Source of the DNA: Lamellibrachia columna
Taxonomy: Eukaryota > Annelida > Polychaeta > Sabellida > Siboglinidae
DNA length: 64,000 bases
Direction: 5' to 3'
Assembly: GCA_963662155.1 (NCBI GenBank)
Contig: OY759262.1
Span: 51,813,285 to 51,877,284 of the forward strand
Translations under genes and position numbers: made by a program
In this document: in pieces, positions 35,151 through 46,844 of the stretch
How positions within the stretch are numbered: position 1 is the first letter of the stretch
How the letters are laid out: every line of letters starts with the position of its first letter
Notes under the pieces: generated by a model
Database searches by the model: none
What the model was told of the DNA's origin: nothing
Seen by the model: the letters and a program-made list of their open reading frames with translations, nothing else

Positions 35151-35553
35151 CTTGACCGTTTGTTTTATTATATGTTTCTAATAAATGTTCTCTGCCGTTT
35201 CAATAAATAATGCATTAAAAAATGCTAAACAGAAAGTATGGTAATTCAGCGTCCGTCCTCAGTGATGACCAGTTGAGTTCTGATATTATATTTATTAGGC
35301 CCTATGGTTCCATGTGAGCGTTCAATGTTGTTCTAAATCATCCTTACGATTTCTTTTGAATTATTCTAATCATGTTTATGTGTAATGTTGTATGGGGTCC
35401 TAGACGACCGACGTGCATTCCACATTGGGACTAGATATCAGAATGTTATTTCATAGCATTTCATTGGCAGAAATGTAATTTCAGATGACATATTTTATCC
35501 CGTATTTAAATAAACAATGACAACTAATAATAATAATTAACTTCTATGGCGCC
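35151..35553. other. No gene recognised
   Basis: AT-rich sequence between the duplication unit and the palindrome. Confidence 0.45.
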
Positions 35554-35596
35554 GATTCTGTTTTGTTGCGCCTCAGAGGCGCAACAAAACAGAATC
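35554..35596. repeat. Perfect palindrome, 21-bp arms and 1-base centre
   Basis: GATTCTGTTTTGTTGCGCCTC, with a single A, then its exact reverse complement. It sits just beyond the 3' side of the RT tail fragment at 35600-35944, so it may belong to that element's terminus. Confidence 0.95.
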
Positions 35597-35599
35597 ATT

Positions 35600-35944
35600 A
35601 AGCATAATCGTGAAAAGGGACGCGCAAAAATCAGTATAACAACGAGGGACAACCGAACATTTATGGTGGAAATGCAATTTAGAATATATATGTCTTGAGT
35701 TTTTTTCTCGGAAAATAGCAATAGTTTCAGATGTTTTCAAAGTGATAGGGAGTTTATTCCTGACCCTAGGCGCAGCGGCATAGAAAACACGTTTAACCAA
35801 GTTAAGATTTGTTTTAGGTACAATAAGTTGTTGTGAAATAGATGATCTTAGCTGCCTGGGGATAATTGAAAGATGCAGGAGACCAGCCATGCAGTATGGT
35901 TGTTGTGTGTATAGAGCACGATATGTAAGATAGCTTAAAATCAA
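35600..35944 (-). mobile_element. L2/CR1-type RT C-terminal tail
   Basis: The minus-strand frame contains RQLRSSISQQLIVPKTNLN followed by VKRVFYAAAPRVRNKLP and ITLKTSETIAIFREK. This is the standard end of many non-LTR ORF2 proteins (RSLRS, VPRT, RAFSVAAPRLWNKLP, FKK). No catalytic part is present. It differs from the other CR1-like family in this window. Confidence 0.75.
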
Positions 35945-35962
35945 TTCAATAAGAAACTGGAA

Positions 35963-35967
<5 letters not shown>

Positions 35968-36023
<56 letters not shown>
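35968..36023. repeat. (TA)n microsatellite
   Basis: About 56 bp of pure TA. Confidence 0.95.
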
Positions 36024-36027
<4 letters not shown>

Positions 36028-36479
36028 TTTACAGCATACGAGTCCATAGTCGGCATTTAACCTTACTACCAGCGCTCACTGTCGTCAGTTTGTCGTTCCC
36101 CTTTAACCCTCACCGAGACAACCCGTCATCCATATAGCTGCATGAACTCTGACCCCTGATAGATGACATCCATTCTAAGCCTAAACATACCAGTTCCTTT
36201 CTTAGTCGCCAGGGGCGCAGACTTCTAGAGGGTGATAATGGACGTGTTCGTCAATTCTATCACCCCGGAGGAATGCTCGGGTGTTCCCCAATGTCTATTT
36301 TATTTACAACCGAAAACGTTTGTTGATCGAGATGGGCATATTAACTACTAATGTCGACGTATCATATCAATGGCGACGTTTAGTTTTGTGTCTGATGTTG
36401 CATCCTGTTGCTTGGATTGCACAACATTGGCTAACGTTGCAGTATACAGTTCGGAACAAATACGCTCATTTCGACGAAA

Positions 36480-37051
36480 AGAAACCAATCATGTAACATT
36501 GCGTCACAAAAGCATATACATTTATTTTGTATTTGCCTTGCAAGTTTGCTTCTGTATGACTCACTTAAGATGGCTGATAAAAAACGCTTGGACTTATTCG
36601 AATTATATGATGTATTCGGACAGACAACCACGGAGCACTTACAAAAACGATACTGATATACCATTTGTTTCGTGTTTTGTTTTTGCACGCACGTTAGGGG
36701 AACATAGCTGTATAATTTCTTACAGCGAAATAGGCGTCTCTCTCAAGTTGTCAGACCACAGGGTTTTTTCTTTAAAAATAATTTTCTATTGCATTGTGTG
36801 CGGATGGTGGAGGGCTAACTAAGAAAACAGATGCGATGAAAGAGCCAGGCCGTAGGAAAAGGACAGCCTGCAAGTGACATCGGAGGACTGCCTAATGAGG
36901 GATGTGAGGAACGCGGAAGAGGGAGAAGGCTGCTGTTAGGGAGAACTTGAAAGGAATAACAGCTGAGTTAGCTTTGTTATGTTTTCACGGAGTTTGAATT
37001 ATTTTGGAGAGGTGTCGTGATTGTTTGTGTGTGTTTCTGCGAACGGTATAT

Positions 37052-37087
<36 letters not shown>

Positions 37088-37290
37088 GCGTGTGCGTGTG
37101 CGTGTGCGTGTGCGTGTGCGTGTGCGTGTGCGTGTGCGTGTGCGTGTGAGTGTTTGTGTGTGTGTATTTGTGTGTGAGTGTGTGTGTATATGTGTTTGTA
37201 TGTGTGTGTGTGTATGTGCGGGTGTGCGTGTGCGTGTTCGTGTGTGTGTGTATGTTTGTGTGTATGCGTGCGTGGGTGTGGGCAAGGTAT
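36480..37290. repeat. Dispersed unit E, copy 1, ending in GT/GTGTGC tracts
   Basis: An approximately 420-bp body (from caagtttgcttctgtatgac through cagcgaaataggcgtctctc and gatgcgatgaaagagccagg), then a short tail (gttttcacggagtttgaatt), then (GT)n and (GTGTGC)n to about 37280. Body and tail recur at 44800-45250 and 46845-48055. A 150-codon plus-strand frame across it is not conserved in the other copies. Confidence 0.7.
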
Positions 37291-38339
37291 AGAATAGCCT
37301 CGGAGAAACAATTTGTAACTCAGCAGTGTTCTTGTGAGTAAGTGTACATGTATGTCGTTTTCATGTGGAACGTTGGCATCATTTATGGTATATTAATTAA
37401 TACATTAAACTCATGACTTTGGCATGTTTCAGTCTAACCTGGAATTGTATTGTTATTCTGCGTAAATGTTGATATTCATAAAGAGGCTCACAGCGTATTT
37501 TGTGCGGAGTGAACTCGCAACTTTAAAACGCGCAATAGACCGTTGTGAGCAGGAAATCAGGACGTTATATTCATCAGGACATTATAGTTTATAAGTTATG
37601 AAAACGTACATGTCTGTACTACAGCATTGTATGTTACATGCGCTTGAAAAAAGTTATTCAAATGTCATCTCGAATGTCCACACCAGAGCCAATCGTAAGC
37701 AGGGTTGTCGCCAACAAGAATTGAAGATAGCAATAAAGCTAAGGAACAACCGCTGGCCTAATGAAAACATCACACATTTTAATGTTGTCTCATCCGTCAC
37801 CATTTGTAAGATATTCACAGTCTTTGTTCTCACAGATTCCGTGTCCCCTTCACTTACACATTTAACACTGGTAATATGTGTTGCCTTAGCCTCGTATTGT
37901 AATTGCCTCTCTCAGAATACAATGTTGTGGGCCTTGCACTGTTTTGCTGCGGTTGCTATTTTGACAAAGAAATGTACATTTGGAGACTGGGCAGAAAGAA
38001 TGCACATAAGGTATGAACAACAAACACGAGGAATATGCATAGCTACTTCCGAAACATCGTCACCGCTACATGTACGTGTCACAGATTTACAGTTTGGCTG
38101 GAATAAAGCAGTAAGCCAGTGGACATTCTCGTTATGGTTCAGTACATTCGCACGACTACAAATAAATTAACAGCATGGCTATATGTAACATATTTCCCGT
38201 TTAATAACAAAATGAATAGTACAGTAAATAATTACAAATCAAGTATACTGAAAGTAATTACAATCTACCAACGTAAAATATATTCTTAACTATCAAATAA
38301 CAGTTGATATCATAATTTAAAGTATCTTACGAACTTGCT
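37291..38339 (+). other. Unrecognised 190-codon open frame at 37598-38170
   Basis: This is the longest unexplained frame outside repeats. It has hydrophobic stretches (VTICKIFTVFVLT, LTLVICVALA) and eight or so cysteines but no signal at its start, no known motif and no convincing exon borders. It could be chance in a locally less stop-rich stretch. The rest of the interval shows nothing. Confidence 0.2.
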
Positions 38340-38560
38340 GGTGTCGCTTCTAGCAAAAACAGTTCCAGCGAGGGTGGTACCAAACGTGTCACAGCGAATG
38401 CAATCAAGCCCCGACGAGTGTAGTCAAGGGTAGGGCGTGTTCAGGCGAGTGCAGTCAAGCATACAGCGTGGCCAGACCAGTAAAATCAAGCATAGAGCAT
38501 GCCAAGGGAGTGCAGTCAAGCGTAGATCGTGGAATGTCGACGGAGGAATCTCAAGGAGGC
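38340..38560. repeat. Degenerate ~36-bp tandem repeat
   Basis: The words gagtgcagtcaagc and tagagcgtggcca recur about five times with many changes. Confidence 0.6.
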
Positions 38561-38699
38561 TTCATCGCGTCTTTTTGCCGGCAATCGTCGGCCAGTCCGG
38601 ACAACGACTCGTTCTCTTAGAAGCAACCAGTGTATTAAGGTTCACCGATGCATAATCGACTACACATAAAATAACGGCAAAATAATCGCCTCTTGAATG

Positions 38700-39280
38700 A
38701 AGAATAATGTACTGACAATTAGTGTGCTGGTGCCATCTAGCGGGTACAATTAACCTAATTCCTTGGTGGATAACTGTTTTGTTATATTCTGCTAATAGCA
38801 CCCCTTGGTGGATTCTTATTGTACTACACATCTTCGTGGTGGTGCCATCTACCTACAAAAATTAGCTTAATCATATTTTTCCCCATTGGTGAATACTGAT
38901 GGTATTTAACGCCCCCCCCCCTGATGACACTTGCAGTAGAGCAAACCATTGTTATTGTGTCATCTAACTACTTCAATTAACATAATCATATTTTCCATAT
39001 GTGAAACGTACTAAAACATTGTTTTTTGAAGATATATGTAGAGGGGCCCTCCGTTCCCGTCATCCCACCACCACAACAACCACTTCCACCATCACATCAA
39101 CCACCACTACCACAGTGGTATCCGATCCCTGAAGACTCTTCAACAGCGCCTTCTTTTGTTTGTTACATTAATAGATAATTATGAGTTTGTTAACTTTTAT
39201 TTATCACATTGGAACAGTATTCGTTGTGTTGTAACAGCGCTCGGTGAATTGTAGCAGAAGTAAAATAATAATTGTTCCGT
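38700..39280. other. No gene; diffuse repeats
   Basis: Irregular recurrences of ggtgccatcta and ccttggtgga (38730-38960) and a CCACCA-rich patch (39061-39120). Confidence 0.45.
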
Positions 39281-41560
39281 TGTAGTTCACCACGCAGCGC
39301 TGCAGTGCCGATCGATGGTCATACATCGAATGCGACCGATTTTTTTTTTTTTTTATATTTAGTACGTGAATCTTAACCTCCTTCTCCACTTTGCACGAAC
39401 AAGAAAATGTCGACCATTGGGAATGTCTCATAACACGCAGGAGACACATTCATTGGGAGAAAGTTATCCTGGTTTATAATAAATAATGGTAAAAATGTCG
39501 GTTTTTGCGATATATTCCAACTGTTTTTAAGGTACCCAGTCGGCCATACATTTGTCAGGTTTTCTTGTTCTCACAACAGTATCGCACATTCTTATGTTTT
39601 AGTCGTATGTGTCTTGTGATGCTTCTAGAATCGAGCATTGAGTTTTGGTATTACCGTCTTTCCACCATGGTAATCATTATGCATTTGTACTGCCGCCATC
39701 ATTCCTTATCCTAGCAACACGATACAATATGTACTCCAGGTTAGCAATTATTCTGTGTCATGTCAAAACATCATGCACTGTGCTAACAGAGTCTATCGAA
39801 CAGCTACTGGAAACTGTTGGAAGTGAACTGTATCATTGAAGCCTAGGATACATGTTGCACATATGATGGTTGCCACATGGGCTGCTATTTGTAAAGTAGT
39901 CGATAACATAATGTGATATAGTTCACACTAATAATATATCGATGGCTAATAAATATATATCGTGTTCAACAAAACCACATGTGAGCGGGCAGCCACAACT
40001 AAATATGGCTCTACAGAATCCAATTGACAATCGGTTTTCCAATATACTTTCCTAGCCAAAGACAACTTCGACGTAAATGAATATTTCCGCGATATTGTCA
40101 CTCCTTTGATCGCTCAGCTAATGATTCGGGATTACGCATTACCGAATCAATACAACGATGAACTCGTGCTGATGCATGAATTCTATATGTAAAGCTAATG
40201 TTTATATTTAATAACTATAACTACTATACTGACACATCCATCAATGTAATACATTGTAATCGTCCTAAAATTCGATGACGGATTGTATTTCTACGAGAGT
40301 TTTAACAGTGTTGCATTCACCATTTGTATGATATAGTTAAATAATTTGGAGCAATTGGGAATGTTTAATGTATTACACGAACTACACATATTTCCTAGTT
40401 AAATACCATGTGTCATATTTATCGCGAGTCGTCCTGGAAACCCCACTATTTGATCAATGATCATAGTGCATTTATGTTAAATATTTAAAATATAATTATG
40501 CACATTTGTAATATATACTAAATTCGTGCGAAGTTATGTAGATCAATGGCATAAACACGATCGTAGTATAATTAGCTCCTAATCTTATTCATGTGTTTCG
40601 GCGGTAAGTTATGACGCAAGCATAAGTTTTACTGGTTAGGATGACAATGGTTTCACATCGCAGCATGTTGCACTGTTTATGTACGTTCCACAATAAAAGG
40701 TGTATGTTAGTTGGATTCATTCACAGCATGCAATGTGTACCATGTTTTCTTGTCACATCAACCAATCCAAGGAACAGGACACACCAAAGAACGCTCACTT
40801 CACAGCAACCAAGAAACAGGTGTCACTGAAATAATATGCATAATTGTATATATAAGTTATCGTACTTGAATAAACCGTATACTGCAACATTGATCCATGG
40901 TGAAAAATCCAAACCCGACGCCGACATTGACATTATTTATTTTCCAGGCAACTAACCGGAGCATGTTTTTTCAAGAACCACACCTGAAAAAATAAACAAA
41001 ACGTCCCACTAACGTCTTCATGTTTGACTATGTTGAATCACTAGCCCGTTCACTTGATGTGGCTCGAACTACCTCTAACTGCTGCAGCGTTGTATCTAGC
41101 ACACCAGCAGGTCATGCGTGACGGAACAATGCTGTAAGCAGATCGCGTTTGATTGGATAATAGCTTATTCCCTGATGCCATTAGTTAATGACATCAGTTA
41201 TTTTCTAGTCTTCATGAAGACTATCAGTATTCCGATCTTCTTGCAGACCCCCGAGATACGCCACATATGGTGGGGGGGGTACACCGCCAAGAAGCTCTAT
41301 TCAATTGACATTGCGTTAAACAACGACACACATGTGTGGCTTAACGAAATTTGTCGCGCACTGTTTTTATTTATTGCAAACTTTGCGTGACGGTATTTGT
41401 TGACGTCATAACAGACACCCGCTTGCATAAATATAAAGCCAGTAGGCATGTTTTGTGTTTTTTCTTGCGTGAAAGCACGTAAGATTTCTATCATGACGTC
41501 TCTCTAACGTTGCATATGGCATTTTTTAGTGTTGTTGAGTTGGTACGTATTCCGTGACGA
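39280..41560. repeat. Segmental duplication unit D, copy 3
   Basis: Counterpart of 31130-35150 in the same orientation (see that entry for shared blocks). It is shorter because the CR1-like tail and surrounding insertions of copy 2 are absent. Confidence 0.7.
40741..41021 (-). pseudogene. Paralogous signal-peptide gene start with a lost splice acceptor
   Basis: Exon 1 (41021-41014) reads ATGAAGAC before GTTAGT, as in copy 2. Exon 2 (40802-40741) has kept its exact 62-bp length, an open frame (EVSVLWCVLFLGLVDVTRKH) and a GT donor, but the acceptor CAG is now CTG. The nearest AG, five bases inside, would shift the frame and give a stop after about 15 codons. It is therefore probably dead, or uses another acceptor not evident here. 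Confidence 0.6.
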
Positions 41561-41885
41561 ACTTTCCTCTAGCAATTGGTGCCTGATGGAAAGTTGCATT
41601 AAGGAAACCTTTAAATAATAGAAAACGTCCGAAACCTCAAGTTGGGACGACCTTGTTTTATGCGAGCATGTTAATAGGCGCCATGTTTTTTTTACTTAAA
41701 TTTACCAGTGCAATATATGAGACTATGATCTATTTTTAAAATCCGCTTATTTACGTTTGTAAACCATTGTAACCCTAAGTTTATTCCGCGAAAACTTTGA
41801 ACGGATAATTCAAATAAAGCACGTCACATGCTCGTGATGTAAAACGTTTACATTTGTAGAACTCAGAAAACATTGGACCGGATGT

Positions 41886-42261
41886 GGTTTATTAATGTAG
41901 AGTGGTCATATTGATGTACTGTGTGGTAAAGGTACGTTCATACAGAATGTAGATTGGTCATATGTATGTGTTATATGATAAAGGAACGTTCTTACATAAT
42001 GTAGATTGGTCATATGTATGTATTATACGATAAAGGAACGTTCTTACAGTATGTAGATTGGTCATATTTATGTACTGTAAGGTAAAGGAACGTTCTTACA
42101 TAATGTAGATTGGCCATATGTATGTACTGTATGGGAAAGGAACGTTCTTACATAATGTAGATTGGGCAAATGTACGTACTGTATGGTAAAGGAACGTTGA
42201 TACATAATGTAGATTGGTGATATGTATGTACGGTATGGTAATGGAACGTTCTTACAGAATG
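41886..42261. repeat. 52-bp tandem repeat, about seven copies
   Basis: The unit contains tagattggtcatatgtatgt and ggtaaaggaacgttcttaca. The word tagatt recurs at 41950, 42002, 42054, 42106, 42158 and 42210, exactly 52 bp apart. There are no unique spacers. Confidence 0.95.
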
Positions 42262-42479
42262 CGGCATCCACTCCTTGGGATTTGTCAAAGCGCTTTATAC
42301 TTCACCCCCCTCGCAGTTCTGTTCATTCCAACGCTATCACAATTACTCTGGAAAATATTCAGCCAAGCTGCATTTTTTTTTAGAATAATATGCAATCACA
42401 TGTCCATCTCTGTCTGTAGTCAGGCGTCATGTATTCAGCTGAGTGAAGAGAGACAACGTGGGGTGAACTACTTCATCGA

Positions 42480-44212
42480 ACGTTCATACAGGGACTCCGG
42501 TTCCTCGTAGGAAGGTCGTTGTACGCTGCAAATCCTCCAATATGCAAAATGTGTTTTCTTTTAGTGGTGTTTCTGTAGGCCTGGTTACCTTCCTCTAGTG
42601 TTGGTATGTAGTGCAATCTTGCAGGTGTTCCACTGTCATCGGAGTCACGCCATAAAGACACATGTATGTGTCTCCACAAATGGTGACTGAATCTGCAGTT
42701 TCCAGTCACCAGGCGCCCCACTATCACATGGTCTTCTCTGGAGAACTGGTACAAGTTTTCATCAATGTTGTAGCTGGGATGCTGTTACAGCCATCTCTTC
42801 TTCCCTTGTGATACCCGATGGTTTTTACTTCTTTGTACGTGCCATCCCTCTCCTCTTGATCTTGTTGCCCCCTCCTTTGCCAATATGTCCACTTCCTCGT
42901 TCCCGGGATGTTGCAGTGTGCTGGGATCCACTGGAGCACTGTCTTTCCGTTGGCGTTCAGCAGAACAGATACGGCACTGGCAGTGACGGTGAGTTCCTTG
43001 TTTTGGGGGTTGGATAGTGCCTGCATCACCGACAATGCATCAGAGAAAATGACGATTTTACTTTTTATGGCCTCTCTATGTTCTACCTTGTAGCTGCTGT
43101 CTTCAAGGCATGGGCTTCAGCTTTGTAATTTGTGGAGTATCTTCCTGCATGGATGACCTGCTGGATCTGTCGTCCCTCCCTCAGATTCAAGAGAATCCAT
43201 TCAATTCCATTGCGTGTTTCTTCTACCGCTGAGCCGCCTGTGTAGGCGTGGGTCCAGATGTCACAGGGGTAGGTATGCCCAAATCAGCTCCATGGTGAGT
43301 GAATTTTCTGCATTTGTCTGTATTCCCTTCTTCGTGATGCCTGGAAAGCTGCCCCTAATAGGTGAAAACTGGGTCCTCTTCCAGGCAGCGAGTGTACAGT
43401 GCGTTGGGATTTGCTTGTTCATGTGGTCCGTGAGCTCTGAGTCATTCCTCACCAGCATTCGTGCTTGGTGGATGAAGCTGTTTGCTTCAGTCTGTCTTTA
43501 GTAATAGTATACATCCTGTGTGGCTTTCCAGTCGCTTGAACTTGTCAGATTGCGTGAGCAATTTTGTGCATTTCCCTTCTTCCAAGGACTGCAGTCCAGT
43601 GAACGTTTACAAGGAATGGATCGGTATTGGTATCAGGGCTTCAGTCATGATTCTTGAGGCCTGAACCCGAACCTTGGAGACTTTCTGGAAGTTGGCCTTT
43701 GCAGCTGTCCCCAGGAAGATATTCTATACTTCAGCACTGGCATGATGCCTCCCTTGTAGAGCTTCTTCTGAATGTTGTGTTCTGCTTAATAGGACGAACT
43801 TGAGAGCTTTTTCATCAGTGTCATGCGTAGATTAGCTCTTCCAGTGCACTGGTCTATCTGTTATTCCGGTCATCCTGCGGGCGTAGGTAAACCCAAGGTA
43901 AGTTGGTTTTTCAAGGGATAGGTCGTGGCCTCTGATCAGCAGGTTGGCTTTCATTTTTTTTTAGCGATACTGAAGATTGTGTAGGTGTTTTTCCTTGTGA
44001 TAAGGTTTACCATCCAATTATTATTTCACTGCTCGATCTTCCTGAGTGTTTCTTTTATCCCGACAGAAGCTGTAGTGATGCACTTCTGTGGATCCAGGGA
44101 GGGATGTCTTTACAATATTATTGATGAAAATGATAAACAGTGTAGGTGAGAGCACCCCTCCCTGTGGCGCGTCAAGTGTCTTCTTTCTGCTCGTTCTGGT
44201 GATTCTTGTACT
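42480..44212 (-). mobile_element. Non-LTR retrotransposon with RT and RNase H, degenerate
   Basis: The minus strand from 44212 shows SRKKTLDAPQGGVLSPTLFI and FINNIV (RT motif before the catalytic box), then a long decayed middle. A segment with HMNKQIPTHCTLAAWKRTQ follows, then an RNase H end (KSKIVIFSDALSVMQALSN and VLQWIPAHCNIPG), then the post-RNase H tail (VTPMTVEHL, EDLQRTTTFLRGTGVPV). This order marks an I/Jockey-type element carrying RNase H. Many stops and frameshifts are present. Confidence 0.65.
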
Positions 44213-44318
44213 GGGGTGAACGAAGTTGCTAACGTTTCGAAATGGCAGCAAGAATATTCGAACCCTGCTTCTCTAGCGTTCTATCCGCTATGTTACTGCG
44301 CTACCGCCCCTCGTAAGG
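44213..44318 (-). mobile_element. tRNA-headed SINE, copy 1
   Basis: The minus strand begins GGGGCGGTAGCGCAGTAACA (A-box-like) and has GGGTTCGAAT (B box) about 40 bases on. A body follows (CTTGCTGCCATTTCGAA) that runs into the retrotransposon at 44212. The shared body with copy 2 shows it is a SINE family, not a tRNA gene. Confidence 0.6.
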
Positions 44319-44459
44319 AGTAGACGAAGAACATTAATGCACCAAACATGACTTAACGTCGTCCATAGTGTCAATGTTGTTGGCCCGATTTAATTTATAC
44401 AAGGTCTATGCGTTTACGAATGTAACAATGTTGATGTGTCACACAAATGGAACTGTCCA

Positions 44460-44640
44460 CGGAGAGATCATCTTCGCTTCTTATTATAATTGTTGACGAT
44501 GACTCGTTTATCCAGCTGAGGGAGTAGATTAAAGAAATTGCCTAAGCTTCGAAATTGCAGCAAGAAAATTCGAACCCAGTGCATCTCGATTGACCACCTA
44601 AACACTGTGGAATCATGGTGTAATACATACAAGAGAACAC
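44460..44640 (-). mobile_element. tRNA-headed SINE, copy 2, decayed head
   Basis: B box GGGTTCGAAT and body CTTGCTGCAATTTCGAAGCT as in copy 1. The A-box part is decayed. The 3' end is an ATAATAAG-type tail. Confidence 0.5.
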
Positions 44641-44799
44641 CTTTGTTCCCGGAGTAGAAGCAAATTACCACTGATTCTGTAAACACAATCACTCACCGAA
44701 GATAGATTAAAAAACCCACATTAAAAGTTCCAGCCGGTGTGTGATTTACTCACTAACGAAACAGCGGTATTCCATGTAAATGGAGTGTACATTATCATT

Positions 44800-45250
44800 T
44801 CGACGAGTAGAAACGCATCTGCCATGTTGTAGTGACATTTGTCTTGAAAGTTTGCTTATGTATGACGCACTTAAAATGGTTGATCAAAGGCGCTTGGAAT
44901 TATTGGTATTTGATATAGTTGAAGCAGGCAACCGCTGAGCACATACACAAACACTGCTGAAATACCATCTGTTTTGTGTGTTTCTTCTTTTACAAGCACG
45001 CTAGTGGTACATAACGGTATAATGTATTACAGCGAAATAGGCGTCTCTCGTTAGTTGCCAAACAACAGGGTTTTGCCTATAAAAAGTGTGACGTAATGGT
45101 TGGTGTGCTGATGGTGGAGGGCCGACTACCTAAGAAAGCTGATGCGATGAAACAGCCAGGCCGTAGGCAGTAAGTGAGATGGGAAGAATGCATATAAAGG
45201 ATATACATTCATGCGCATAGTATGTGTGTGCGTGTACGTGGGCGTATGCG
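44800..45250. repeat. Dispersed unit E, copy 2
   Basis: Body as in 36480-37290 (cttgaaagtttgcttatgta, cagcgaaataggcgtctctc, gatgcgatgaaacagccagg), then GT/GTGTGC-like words at 45215-45280. A separate GT/GC-rich tract follows at 45454-45545. Confidence 0.7.
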
Positions 45251-45299
45251 TGTGAGTGAGCGTGTGTGTGTCCGTGTGCGTTCATAATGGAGCCAGATT

Positions 45300-45451
45300 A
45301 TGGTGGTTGTGAATGTGACGGTCTGGGGTTGGTACCCAACAACTCCTGTATAAAGTCGACGTCAGCACCGTCAGTATGTAGAAACGATTTATTACTGTCC
45401 GAAAACGAGTCCGATATAGTCAAATGATTGCTGAGCATTTCCTTCAAGGAA

Positions 45452-45489
<38 letters not shown>

Positions 45490-45799
45490 CGTGCATGCGT
45501 GTGTGTGTGTGTGCGTGCAAATGTGTGCGTGTGTTTGCGTGGCGTGCGGGTGTGCATCAGTGTGTTTATGAGTTTGTGTATGTAATGCGGGCGTTCGCTC
45601 GTGTGATGCTCGCGTGTTATGATGCGAATGTGCGTGTGTTTGTATGATCTGAAAAAAATTGTCATATAGCAGTTTTCAACATGATTTAGGCCAGAATGTT
45701 TTTCGCCTAATAAACATTACGAAATTTCATTTAAAAGTATCATGCGTGAAGCGAATACACTATAGAATTTAATAAATTTATTACATATTTTCCACATTA
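45300..45799. other. GT-rich tract and AT-rich 3' flank of the Kunitz exon
   Basis: (GT)n mixed with GC at 45454-45545, then an AT-rich region. No gene seen. Confidence 0.5.
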
Positions 45800-45805
45800 T
45801 TTATT
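45800..45805 (-). terminator. AATAAA polyadenylation signal for the third Kunitz gene
   Basis: The first AATAAA on the minus strand after the stop at 45921, about 115 bases downstream, in AT-rich sequence. Confidence 0.45.
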
Positions 45806-45920
45806 TTAAGACTATGTTTGTCTTGTATTAAACATTAAATTGTAACTATAATTTAAAAAAAAAGAAGAAGAATACCAAACCTAAATATTATAAAAACGGT
45901 TGATTCTGCCACGTACCAAA

Positions 45921-46111
45921 TTAGTCTGAATGCCCGAAGATGCACTTCGTGTAGCAAGCATTCTTTGATTTGAAGCGGTTCGGGTTTCCTCCGCATCCTG
46001 CGTAGTCGAACCTCCCGCACGTACGTGTCACACGGTTGTAATACCACCTATCGATGCACTTGTTGCCCCATCCAAAAGACGGCGGCAAATAGCAGCATAC
46101 CGGTCGATGGG
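45921..46111 (-). CDS. Kunitz-domain terminal exon with shifted cysteine register
   Basis: The acceptor (tctctcaaacatag, ending at 46112) gives a phase-1 exon that encodes one domain and ends with TAA (45923-45921) after FGHSD. The six cysteines are spaced 11-12-7-12-3 instead of 8-15-7-12-3. The total is unchanged, but the second cysteine sits three residues later: CYLPPSFGWGNKC, then IDRWYYNRVTRTC, then GRFDYAGC, GGNPNRF and CYTKC. The usual position of that cysteine holds Gly. In BPTI numbering, Cys14 is lost and a Cys appears at 17, so the normal P1 loop is destroyed or rebuilt. An extra Cys precedes the first one (VCCY). The signal exon should lie above 46111 on the minus strand but was not identified. 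Confidence 0.75.
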
Positions 46112-46284
46112 CTATGTTTGAGAGAATCAGACTGATAATTAAAATACAAATTCTTCAAAACTTCTGAGTTGGGAGCATGTATCTGTGTCGAGTTTGTGTA
46201 TATTAACATTTATATGTCAAGCGATGTTCGTGTTTTGTGTAATATCAAGTAAATGCATGTATGTGGATAAACCACATATAATCC

Positions 46285-46543
<259 letters not shown>

Positions 46544-46844
46544 CATAAGCACGGCATAGGAGTTGGAACAGGTCGCGCTCACTGAGCTTTCGACAGAGGT
46601 GGTCTTCGGCGAGCTCGCGTTACGACGTCAATTGCGAAAAGGGCGTTGATGGTCCCGGGTAGGCAGCTTGCAACGTCAATAGGAGCGTCGATGGGCCGAC
46701 GGGTTGTTCACGACGACAAAGACGGCGGTATCGTCATTCACATGCATCCGCGGGCATGAACGAACAGTACACGCACGAACACCTCCAAATAAGTATAACA
46801 ACCGACGTGAGCGCTCTCCTACGTAGATGGCTAGTATATTATAA

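Noticed and set aside
36370..36822. 150-codon plus-strand frame
   Set aside because: It overlaps dispersed unit E, and the frame is not kept in the other two copies.
41886..42261. CRISPR-like regular repeat array
   Set aside because: The 52-bp units are contiguous with no unique spacers, and the genome is eukaryotic.
44235..44310. Minus-strand tRNA gene
   Set aside because: A and B boxes are present but no cloverleaf closes, and the downstream body is shared with a second copy, so it is a SINE head.
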